A stretch of DNA of 64,000 nt from Hippophae tibetana. Its lineage: Eukaryota; Streptophyta; Magnoliopsida; Rosales; Elaeagnaceae. The stretch is from contig CM072807.1 in NCBI GenBank assembly GCA_037013495.1, positions 13,581,001 through 13,645,000 on the forward strand, written 5' to 3'. The notes below the pieces were generated by a model. That model made no database searches and had not been told where the DNA came from. It saw only the letters and a list, made by a program, of their open reading frames with translations. Positions 1 through 11,060 of this stretch are shown here, piece after piece (the first letter of the stretch is position 1; every line of letters begins with the position of its first letter). The position numbers and the translations under genes are program-made.

Positions 1-201
1 ACCTATTGCTATAGGAACACCACTTTTTATGAGTCCCCAATACTCTTTTGAACGTAGAAAATTCTTCATAAGCATACTTGAGTGATTATAGTGGTCGTTG
101 AACTTTGGAATTATCAGTTGAACAAAACTGCTTTATGTTGCCATTTTAGGTCCCCACAAAAAAAGAGATGTAATTCTCTGCGTAATTAGACCTTGTGAAG
201 T
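1..201 (-). pseudogene. Ty1/copia Gag N-terminal fragment
   Basis: Read on the minus strand, this stretch encodes a run ending in LMKNFLRSKEYWGLIKSGVP, the conserved N-terminal block of plant copia Gag proteins (DUF4219/UBN2 type). The only upstream ATG in this frame meets a stop three codons later, so the copy is dead. It lies directly downstream, on the minus strand, of a primer-binding-site-like sequence at 202-216 and a probable LTR end at 217. The rest of the element is beyond the left edge of the window. Confidence 0.75.
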
Positions 202-480
202 GACTCTGGTACCAAATGTAAAACTTAACTAGAAAATACAAAACAAAAACTAGTCTCACATTAAGAATGAAAACAGACTGGCTTTAAATAACCTAACAAA
301 AGTTAAAAAATAGCAACTATTAACACCATGTAATTGCCCACTAAAATCTATCCCTGGAGACGTGATAGCATCTTATTGAATTAATCAAAGAACAAACAAA
401 GCTAATGTTGCACCTAACTGCTTCCACTAACATACCATTCATCATTTTCCTATCAGAACGAGAAATAATCTCTTAGTATA
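202..480 (-). mobile_element. Copia primer binding site and probable 5' LTR
   Basis: At 202-216 the minus strand reads TTTGGTACCAGAGTC, a one-base variant of the usual initiator-tRNA-Met primer site TGGTATCAGAG. On its far side, at 217, an LTR-like TGT..ACA end begins. The outer LTR boundary cannot be fixed because the partner LTR is outside the window; 480 is only a guess. The Gag fragment at 1-201 supports the assignment. Confidence 0.5.
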
Positions 481-1545
481 ATTAGGCTCTTTTCGATTTA
501 AATTTTATTTATTTTTATTACAGTTAAATAAAACCAATCACATTTGTGACCTTTTTAGATGTAAGATGATATTTTCTAGTAATCTTGTTTAGTTTGATTT
601 TTAGTATGTTTTTATTATTGTTTACCTAAGTTTTTTATTTATATATAATCTTTGATATAAATATGTTATTTTATTTATTAAAGATGTAAAACAAGCTTAC
701 GAAGTCAATAAAATTGATTGGAAATATTAATATACTTCTTATAACAATTAATCCAAATACAAAGCTATCAAATGGGACGATTATTATGAGTACTCTCACC
801 GAAATAATTTATAATGATGCTTGTATCATAGTATGTCTCCTCGTATAATTAATTATTTAATTGGAATCTTTTGTATATGCACTTGCCATAAATGAAGTTT
901 TTATGTTCTTTTAAAAAAAATGCGATTTGACCTCCCTTTCTTTTTTAAAGGAAAATAAAATAAAATAATATGATATACAACTCTGAGTTCTCTTTTGTGC
1001 TGATAAACATTACCTACTGATCCGCACAAGTCACTTAGATTTGTTATGTGCACCTCAACTAAAAGGGAATTCAAAAGAAACCAGCAAACTACTATAAAAT
1101 GGCAAGTGATGAATACATAGAAACGACAACAGTTTACATCTAGAACTAGAGGACATACACTAGTGAATATGTAGCTCTATTGAACATCTAGTTCCTTTTT
1201 CTTTTTTTCCAAAGTATCACAAATATTGCCGTGGGTAACGTATAAGATACAGACCAACCAAACTCAAAGTTTGGCATTTCAGCTGCACAAAGTGATAACT
1301 CTAATTTTTACAAAGGGATCAGGCAGACAATCCAAGCATCCCGTACTCAAGTTTGGAAACACAATCAGAATACATCTTCCTTTTCTATTATTTACAGTGG
1401 ATGAATTGTGGCTTGCGGGGGTGGGGATCAAATAAAAGAGGGAATGGCACAAAGAATGGATGATTTAACATGGAAAGAGATTGGAAGTCAGAGAAGTACA
1501 ATAATGACGCCAAATATGTACGCATGATGTTGTGTCTCCCTGCTT
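481..1545. other. Intergenic and SHMT 3' untranslated region
   Basis: AT-rich sequence without a convincing gene. The part from about 1200 to 1545 lies directly downstream of the SHMT stop codon and probably includes its 3' untranslated region. A short open frame at 1226-1435 on the plus strand shows no family features. Confidence 0.5.
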
Positions 1546-4500
1546 TTACGTATCACATCCAGGCATGGCAAACTTTGAAGCAAATGTGTCAACTCGACTG
1601 CAGAGATCAGAAATATCTTTGTTTTTCTGAATACCTTTGACAAAATCCTTGAGGGATTTCCCATGTTCCCTCTGCAGAAGACGCGTAATATGAGCTGCAC
1701 GGAGAAGAAAGTCGGCAATTGTTTCAAAATCAGCCTCTAAACAGCCCCTCGATGTCATAGCAGGAGTACCTGGATAATAAGAGGCATAAATAAAATAAGA
1801 AATCAGACAAATAAGATGATTTTCGGGTACATAATGAAATAAAAGATTATCTGCAGCATGGGTATGTTGACATTCAGAGATTAACTTGTTTAACCACTGC
1901 CTTAATTGGAATTCAGTTAGTACATAAATCATTTATATAAGGAATTTCATTAGATGGTATACAGTGCATTGCGAACAAATGATGATTACAAAAAACATGT
2001 TAAGTGGGAAAGAGCTGATATCCACCAGGTTTCCTAGAAGATTGCAGAAAAAAGAAGGGAAAAGAATAAGAAGAACAGTGTTACTCACCAATTCTCACTC
2101 CTCCGGAACAAATTGCACCACTGTCACCAAAAATGAAACATTTATTGAGAGTAATGTGGCACATCTCACATACCTTCTCATAATTCTTACCTGCAACAAT
2201 TTTGAATTTTCAACATTAGTGGTCATTGTTTCAATCTTTCAGAAAACGTTTCGTGAAAAAATTAGGCACAGGCAGCTTTGGTTTTAAAAAGGAGCATTAT
2301 AAGCAGTTGAACTAACGTATATTAAGAAAAATGTATAACAAACAGCAAAAAATGGAGGGGGGGAGAGGAGAAAAATAAGCACAAAGTAAAAGTTGCATGC
2401 TCCATACATGGACATGCAAATGACAATGTGATTGGAAAGAGAACAGTCAGACCAAGTGACCAACAGAAAAATTATCCTATATAAATCATTAATTTGTACA
2501 AAATGGCGGGTCCTTCCTGATTTCCAAAAAAGGGTTTAGATATGATGATCTCAGACAAAGCAACCAAAAGCAGAAACTGTTCATATCCTAACAATTTGAA
2601 GCTAAACAAATTTTTGGAAGTTTTCTCAAAGCTTTCTAGAGTTAAAATTTTCAATCTGACATAACAACAGATCCAAACGCAAACAGAGGTCTCTTGATAA
2701 AAAGAAAAGAAATGCAGGTGGGTGGGTGGTTGGGGGAGGGAGGGAAGGAAAGAAAGATAACATACAAGCAATAGTAAATCATGTCTAATGAACTCTTAGC
2801 CATAATTTAGAACAAAAGATCCACATGCTCAAATTGTAAAACAATGAAAAAAGATGGAAAAGGAAAAGGCTCGCCAAGTTAACAACTCTTAATCCAGATG
2901 TTAATATACTTTTACAACCTACTCTGTAAATTGGATAGAAGAAGTTAACTGTACCTGTTATGCCAATAGCAGTTAAATCCCACAGAACCATGTGATTATC
3001 AGTACCCCCACTCACCAACTTGCACTTTCTTCTTAACAGAGCAAAAGCTAATGCCTTTGCATTTTGCTTTACCTGGTGCATATAGGCTTTGTACTCTGGT
3101 GTAGTTACTTGTTTGAATGCTATGGCAAGTGCTGCAATATGGTTATTATGAGGACCTCCTTGTAATGACGGAAAAACCGCAAAGTTTATCTTTTCCTCAA
3201 AATCATGAAGTTCGTTACCATCACCAGCAGTAGGAAGTAACCCTTGCTTCCTTAGTTTTGCACCCCTCCTATAAAAGATAATGCCTCCCCTTGGACCACG
3301 GAGACTTTTGTGTGTTGTTGATGTAACAATATCACAGTAATCAAATGGATTTGAACATTCCTGCAATAAAAAACAGCCAGCATTTAAATCCAAAATGTGT
3401 CACATCTTTAGTTACTTTTTCTTCTGTCCATCTAAATCAAATAATTCAGAAAATAGGGAGCATTCCCTTCTCTTTGACAGCTTAAAATGACAAAAAAATA
3501 ACAAATTATATTAGTTCATGCAAACATGGAAGCATGCAAGTACATTATTTTGATTACATCGCAACATACAGCCCATTGTTTTGATGAGTTATGTTTATTA
3601 TGACTTATAATATGTGGAAACCAGAACATGTTTCAAATGAAGAATTAAAAATGACAAAATGACAAAAGAATAACAAATTATATTAGTTCATGCAAACATG
3701 GAAGCATGCAAGTACATTATTTTGATTACATCACAACATACAGCCCATTGTTTTGATGAGTTATGTTTATTATGATTTATAATATGTGGAAACCAGAACA
3801 TGTTTCAAATGATGAATTAAAAATGAGGTTGCCAACACAAAAATTTACTGAATATCAGGCAATCAACATTTCAGAACCTCAATCTCATTGAAATTTGTAA
3901 ATCAGTAGAAAAGATAAATCAATGTAACTTCATGGCCTAGTATAAAACTCAAACAAACAATAAGTGAAAGCAATGCCATGTTATGCCTTTTTATATAGAG
4001 TATCACAAGAAAGCTCTCACATCCCTTCAAACACCATGAAAAAATGAGATGATGTTATTCTTTTATTCTTCATTTTCATAAAATGCAATTATGATCCAGT
4101 ATCAGTACTACCAAAAATATCTACACGAAACATGTGAGAAACCTCAAGACACTCAACAACATATAATTAACATAGGTCTCCATCTTACTATGAAAAGTTT
4201 TGATCTTTTCCCAAAATTCTCCAGGAAAGGTTTTATTTCTTGCAAACCAGATATCTTTGACGTAAACTAGATATCATGTTTATTCATCTGCATCTCTGGC
4301 TCGAGAATGCAAGCATATACATGCATGCATGCAAATATGTATCAGAATTATATTTACATGCTAGGCAAAAATACAACATTTTTATGCTTTGATATTTGCA
4401 CATATCTATAACTCTTTAGAATATCTGTATGTATGGCGAAAGATTTTATTAGGTCAATTCCTTGCAAGATTAGTTGTTATTTGCACATGAGGTATAACAT

Positions 4501-6413
4501 CCAGCATCAACAGAGCGAATTTCTTACTTCCAAAGAGAAATTGCCCCAGTAACCCAATAGTCGCAAAGTTGGCACTTTGTTCCTTAGTCTTTAAATTAAC
4601 GCATTTAAGCATCTAAACTTTAAATAATAAAGAACGGGAGTAGGGTCGTAGAGGTCTCTTAAGTTAAGTCATTTGTGTCATTGGTCCTTAGATTATAAGT
4701 GGTGTCATTTAGACTTTTAATTTTAGAAAAAATGGACAAATTAAGGACAAAACACATTATTTAAATATTTTTTATATTAAAATATTATTTTTTAAAACAA
4801 TGTATTTTGTCTTTAATAAATGACACCACTTATAATCCAAAAGACTAAATGATACAAATGACCTAATTTAAGAGACCTCTATCTCTATGACACTTTTCTC
4901 AATAAAGAACAAATAATAACTTCTATGATTCTATCCTACTTGATAACCTGGTTCCCCCTTCCATCATCCAGACAATGGCTATGACATTTATGAGCTTCCA
5001 TTTTGCATTTATTTTTATTTTCAAAACAACAAGTATAACAATTGTTCTTAATTGTAGCAAAGTGTAAAAGGTGTAAAAGTTCTTAAGTTGAGGGTTAACA
5101 AACTAAAGGACTCAAATGCTAGATTGGGTATTAAAGTGCCAGTATGCCACCATGTACGTATTTTCAAAATTGGTGGGATGGCATTAAACTATTATAAATA
5201 CCAGACTAACATGGTGAGAAATATCATTTGAAGCGACCAGTGCAGAACCAATTCAACCATGTATAGTGAATTTAAGTGACCGAATACTTGCTTGCACTAG
5301 TAGGTACAAATAGCATCAACTGAAAAATTAAACCAAAACAGGAAAAATAGAAAAGAAAACAATAAAACTTAGGAAGCAGAAACCAATATGTCAAGAAAAT
5401 GCAATTAGACCTTAGCACTGGAAGCTTGCCAAGTACCAAGAGAATACATAAGAATGAGTTCAAACCTTAGCTGCCACCAGACCGCTTATATGAGCCATGT
5501 CACACATCAAGACTGCTCTGCATGTATCAGCAATATGCCGAAACCTTGCATAGTCCCACTCCCTAGGGTATGAACTCCCGCCACAAATTAGTATCTTTGG
5601 TCTAAAATCCAGTGCCTTCTCCTCAAGCTTATCAAAGTCAATATACCCCGTTTGTGGGTTAACTTTGTAAGAAAGACTCTCAAAGAATACAGAAGCAGAG
5701 GACACCTTCTTCCCACTAGGCATGTAGTAGCCATGACTCAAATGTCCTCCAGACGCTGGATCCAATCCCATAATCCGATCCCTAGGAAGTAAAAGGGCAG
5801 AGTAGACAGCGAAATTCGCAGATGTACAAGAGTAAGGCTGAACATTCACTCCCCACTTATCAGGATCAAGACCAAAAGCTGCCAATGCTCGCTCACAACA
5901 GAGCAATTCAATTTGATCAATATACTGATTGCCCGTATAGTATCTCGCTCCAGGCATTCCCTCAGAGTACTTGTTTGTCAAATGGCTACCCAAAGCTTCC
6001 ATCACAGCTTTACAAACAAAATTCTCTGAAGCAATCAATTCAATACCTTTGAACTGTCTATGTCTCTCTTTTTCCATAATTTCATGAATCTCCGGGTCCG
6101 CAACCTTCAATGGCTCGTTACCCCAACGACACACCGCCTTTCTTCTATCATCAATGCTCGAATCGACCACAATGCACTTAGACGGCAAAGGAGCGAACAA
6201 TGAAGACCCATCTCTCTGCCTCTTGAGAGACATAGGCTGAACCAATCGGCTAAATATCTCATCTTCCGCATGACCCTCTCCATTTTCAAGCCTTATCGTC
6301 TCATATGATTTCGATCTTAACGAACCGCCAACATTCAGATCATCCACAGACCCAGAGGACGCATGCGTGCTAAACCCTAGAGATAAATTCGGTTGTGCAT
6401 CGATGAAGTCCAT
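1546..6413 (-). CDS. Serine hydroxymethyltransferase, SHMT6/7 type (4 exons)
   Basis: Converts serine and tetrahydrofolate to glycine and methylene-THF with pyridoxal phosphate. Exons on the minus strand are 6413-5466, 3360-2955, 2190-2089 and 1769-1546. All junctions are GT..AG, and the joined frame gives 559 residues. Recognisable blocks are [38 protein letters not shown] and [13 protein letters not shown]; the Lys of the last (about residue 334) is the PLP-binding lysine. The C-terminus contains the [11 protein letters not shown] block. I chose ATG 6413 because the frame then begins [14 protein letters not shown], like the N-terminal extension (about 120 residues) of Arabidopsis SHM6/SHM7. 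The upstream in-frame ATG would add 87 unrelated residues. This subgroup is placed in the nucleus or cytosol, not in mitochondria or plastids, and the basic LKRQRD stretch fits that. No disabling mutation is visible. Confidence 0.93.
2717..2744 (+). repeat. G-run cluster in SHMT intron 2
   Basis: The plus strand has G-runs spaced by one to five bases (GGTGGGTGGGTGG, then GGGGGAGGGAGGG). This fits the simple four-tract G-quadruplex pattern. It lies in intron 2 of the SHMT gene on the template strand, so the transcript carries the C-rich complement. Confidence 0.6.
3484..3827. repeat. Two-copy 172-bp tandem duplication in SHMT intron 1
   Basis: The sequence at about 3484-3655 is repeated at 3656-3827 with only a few changes (for example caaaaaaata versus caaaagaata, and gacttataat versus gatttataat). 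The copies abut head to tail. High similarity implies a recent local duplication. Confidence 0.92.
4643..4893. repeat. Hairpin (inverted-repeat) MITE-like element in SHMT intron 1
   Basis: The left arm contains gaggtctcttaagtta and gattataagtggtgtcattt. The right arm, read in reverse complement, repeats the same order with few differences (gaggtctcttaaatta, gattataagtggtgtcattt). The pairing extends to about 100 bases per arm with a short AT-rich centre near 4770-4795. No coding capacity is seen. Such long hairpins are typical of fold-back elements or MITEs. I could not define terminal motifs or a target duplication. Confidence 0.82.
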
Positions 6414-6674
6414 CAACCCTAAAATACTACCCCCAAAGAATGAAGATTTAGAGGCTATAGAAACAACAGAAGCAACGACAACAGCGTTTACAGAAGCTAC
6501 ACTGAAAGTAACGGAGTGATGATCTTCGAGATGTGGATGAAGAAGTTGTTTCCATAAGATATGAAAAGCCCTAACTCTAGAATAACAGTGAGAGAGATCC
6601 AAAGGATAAATTAATGGGAATGAAAAGGATGATAATGTAGTGAAGAATGGAAAGTTAGGTAGCACTCTTACCAT

Positions 6675-9600
6675 AGAATAACACTAAAAGGGAGGATGAA
6701 CCTGGACTCAGTTATGATCTCCGTTTGGCGAGTTTTGGGTTTGGACTGGAATTAGAACGTGTTCCCTCGTAACCGGAACTGCCGGTGGCTTTTGGATTCC
6801 AGCAAATCAAATACCACGTGGCTCAAAGACTTGGGGAAAGAGAATTTCGTGGCCCATCTGGTCGGATAAATGGTCAGGTTCATACGAAGAATTTTTTAGT
6901 TGATAGGTAACCTCTGGTCTTTCATTGGAAGAGATTATTATATATGCAAATTTATTTCTATCCTTTATTTTTATCAAAAAAAATAATTATTATTACCAAT
7001 AATATTAATTAATAAAGATATATAATTAATTGTATTTTGGTTATGATGTATCATTATTGTTAAATTTCTTAAAATTTTATATACAACTCTTTAAATTTTT
7101 AAATCTTATAATTTATTTACTAAATTTTTAAAATTTAATATATATATATTAATTGTATTACCAAAATATATATTTATAAATCAAAATTTTAATATATATA
7201 TATATATATATATAATTTAAAATTTCATATATGAATTTTAAAATTTTTATTGATGAAATTTTATATAATAAAAATTTAAAAATCTAGAAGGACGTCCAGT
7301 TTTGACTTTTTAACTCAAAGTTAGAAATGGTTTCATTTAGCCTAATTATTGGGTGAGTTTATAAGTCAATTTTTATTTTTATGATTTTAGAAAAATTAAA
7401 ATCTTAACATATTTATGATTCTTACTTTTAATTAACTTATGGTAGTTGACTTTTAAATTAAGTACCACATCCAATTAGCATTAATTATCGAGAAAAATAT
7501 CCTCAAAATAGCAACTATATTTCATAATCTTGTTTTAAAGATACGAAATGTGAAAGTGTGAGTTGTTACTGGATTCAAGTCGAGTGTTGTTTACATAATA
7601 ATTCCATTTATTTAAATTACCTATTAACCACACTTTTACAAACACATTAATTATGTTATTATTACATTTAATAATAAAGCATTTTAAGAATAAATAAATA
7701 ATTTAATTTATTTATTTAAATTTATAAATTTAACTTAATCTATCATATTTGGATAATATTGAATTGACAAATTTTATAAAAAGATTTTATTCGAATTAAC
7801 AAATTTTATAATTCGTTATATCTAATTCGAATCGAATTACTATTAAATTATAAATAAATATATATTTATTTTATATATGTTATATTTAAGTATTATACAT
7901 ACCATAATTATATTATATTATTATTTTAACTTAAAAAAATATAAATATTTATAATAATATAATAATTATACAGAAATTCTTTTTTCTTAGTTGTAATCGT
8001 AAATTATAAATTTTACTACAATAAAATAATTTAAAATTTAAATATTATTTATGTTGTGTTTTATATATGATAATAATTTATAAATAAAATTTAATGTCAA
8101 TCTAACCTTATATGATTTAAAAAAATCTAATCTGTTGAATTCGGATTGATTACATCGTCATATCAAATTCAAAATGACTAAAAATAGATAATTTTATTCG
8201 TTTATTATTGAGTTTTGAGATGTTGTGATAAATAATTTATCTTCTTTTTTCGATAGATATGAGATCATTTTTAATGTAATTATAATATAGTGAAAAAGTG
8301 ACTTAATATTTATATTTTGAAGACCTCCGTATTGATACATAAAGTTCAAAAACCGTTAAAATATATAAAATATTAATAGAATATTATTGGTAACATAAAT
8401 ATTATTGTGTCATTGTTAGTACAATGTAAAATATTATAAAAAATATATAATTAATTTTATTTATTTTTTAAAAAATATCATTGAACATATTTATTTAAAT
8501 ATTTTTAAAATTATAACACTTATTGTATTTTGTTTCATTTATTTATTATTTTATCAATAAACTTTATTTTACTATAAATATCTACACGTATGAACAGAAG
8601 GTAGAAGAAATGAGGTTAATTACATATTTTTTTAAGTTACTTAAGTCTTAATTTTTTTTTATTAAATAAAAGAAACATTACCATATGATATACAAACTTA
8701 GGTCCATTATAATTATAATTCTTGATTTGATTATAAGTTTAAATTTATCATCCAACTATCACATTAAACCTTTTTTTTTATGTTTAATCAAACAGGTTTG
8801 GTGATACAAATTCTATTTAAGTAATATTTTTATTACCTAATATAATTAGATAGATTTTAAATTCATTATTATAAAATTCGTCTTTTACAATGGTGCAGAC
8901 CTAGAACAATAAGAATATATATAGAATATTATAAAATTGATTCAGTTAAATACCAAAAATTTATCAAATATTTATTAGAGAAACAATTGAAAGATTAACT
9001 TGTAGAGTTAATAATTTTAAAGAGAATAATTATGTATAAATAAGGGTAATATTTGAAAAATCAATAAAAAAGAGATAATTAAATTCTTAGCATTTAAGTA
9101 AGTTAATGGTCTCATGAGAAAAAAAAAATGATATAAATGAAAATTAAGATTAAGGAATCTAATAAAAAAAAGACAATAAGAGTAAGACATGGTACGAGAA
9201 TCTATGTAAGATTCATTCATGATCTCAAACATATCACAGTATCTCAACATATTCAAAAACAACAATAATAATTATATGATCATCTAAATATCTTTATTAA
9301 GCTTTCAATTTCTACTAACTACAAACAAAGGACGCTTACCTTGTGTCCAAACAATCTTGTCAAACTTCAAGGTATCTATTGCTAGTCTTCTGGAAAGATA
9401 GAAAATAAAAAATGAGCTTTCTCCCCAGAGAGAATATTCTGATATATAATTTATATAATTGTTATTGTTATTATAATATCTAAATATGAGTATCTTGTAT
9501 TAAAATTCAATTTAAATCAAACAGTTTGAGAATAAATAAATTTTTCACCGCATGATACTAAATCTCCGTAGCAAACCATACTAGTAAAAATCAACATTAT

Positions 9601-10043
9601 CTTTGATCCCTTATTCCGTGTCTTAGAACGAGTTGTCGAGTGTCTTAGGACTATACGCAAACCTTAAGGTACAATGTTTAGCTTTATCATTACCATATTG
9701 ATCTCAAATATATATATAGTAAAACACTCCCACATTTATAAAATAGCATGACTTTATAACACTTTAAAACCAATGTTCATAAATATTTCATTATATATAT
9801 AAGTTATAAATTTTATACTTTTAAAACTCATGTTGTAAAATAAATATTAAATTTTTAAACTTGTCGAGATTTTTAAAACTTACCTATTGTTTCACACGTA
9901 TGTTCATAAAAACAAAGTTTGTATCTATCAATTAATATATTTAAATATCTTAATTAAAATAAATTATTATACGTGAAGAATTTTTCCACTGAATTCCGAC
10001 TCTGTAACAAAATTTTCTTTCATAGGTTCACAAAAGTCTTAAC
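6675..10043. other. AT-rich intergenic region
   Basis: About 3.3 kb upstream of the SHMT gene. It is very AT-rich, with short TA runs (for example near 7193-7213) and no open frame that resembles a protein family. The first few hundred bases should include the SHMT promoter, but I saw no certain TATA box. The rest looks like decayed noncoding DNA. Confidence 0.6.
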
Positions 10044-10341
10044 TCCCAGTGAAATTAACTTTGAGGTTAACCTTGAGCTGCACAAAAGAGTTGGCCAAGA
10101 TCAGCCGCATTTCCATGTGAGTAAAGCAAAGTAAGATGGACATATGAGTTTCTAAAATAAAAAGCAACAATCTTGTTTCCTCGTTTGGTGCCCATTAACA
10201 AGACATCTACTGAACTATCATCAATACTTAGAATAGGCATTGATTGTATAGAAATTACAATGAGTTTACCATCTTTACTCTTTTTGACTTCGTATGTGGG
10301 TGGATTTGGGGTAAAGAAGGAAAATTTAGCAGCTAGATGAT

Positions 10342-10346
10342 AGAAC
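10342..10346. repeat. Target-site duplication AGAAC (left copy)
   Basis: AGAAC here is repeated exactly at 15755-15759, just outside the other LTR. This shows that the 10347-15754 element is one insertion with both original ends. Confidence 0.95.
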
Positions 10347-11041
10347 TGTTAGGAGAATCACAATTTTCCTACGAACTTAATCAAGTTCTAAACAGCGGAA
10401 TTAAACCTATTCTCCTTCTTTGTGTAAATCTTTTAAGAAACAAATAAATAGAGTTCAAAATCAAACATACACAAAATCAACACAAGTAATTTACGTGAAA
10501 AAATCTTCCCAGTATAGGAAGGAAACAACCACGACCCTCCTCTCCAAAACTTCCACTATCAAGAAACAATTGTACAACAGTTTTCTCTAGGTAAAACTAG
10601 AGGCAAAAAATCAACAGCATCACCAATAATACACTTCTTGAAAACTAACAATTATTTCAAGAAAATAGAGAAATCTAACCCAATTCGTAGTCACTGTTCA
10701 CTGCTCATAATTTCTCAAACCGGTGAGCCAAATACAAATCCCACCGCACAGATTAAAAATTCTTGAGTCGTGAACCTGCCTGCAAAATTTCAGCTTAATC
10801 GAACCACAAACGGCCTTCAATCAGAGCACTTGATGAAGACTGACTGGAGAGGAAAAACTGCTCTCTTTTCTGCCTTTGCTACTGCAATTCTGAAATTCTC
10901 TGTAGAATCCTATCTCATCAAACCCTAAATGTGTTTATTAATGAAGCAATGAAATGACACAATTTCCCCCTTATTACTTCATGGACTTTTAAGCCACATG
11001 GGCTTCATTTGGGCTTCTCCAAACAAGAGGAAAACCCAACA
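10347..11041 (-). repeat. 3' LTR of copia element
   Basis: Minus-strand ends are TGTTGGG and CCTAACA, the usual TG..CA form. It matches 15072-15754 over nearly its whole length with scattered substitutions. Confidence 0.95.
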
Positions 11042-11058
11042 AATCCCCCCCTTTTTCC
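11042..11058 (-). promoter_or_regulatory. Polypurine tract
   Basis: Directly next to the 3' LTR the minus strand reads AAAAAGGGGGGGATT, a purine run in the place where second-strand DNA synthesis is primed in LTR elements. Confidence 0.85.
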
Positions 11059-11060
11059 GA

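Noticed and set aside
1226-1435. 69-codon open frame downstream of SHMT
   Set aside because: Lies antisense to the probable SHMT 3' untranslated region and has no recognisable feature.
6414-6674. SHMT start at the upstream in-frame ATG (6674)
   Set aside because: It would add 87 residues unlike any SHMT. The ATG at 6413 starts the extension typical of the SHM6/7 group.
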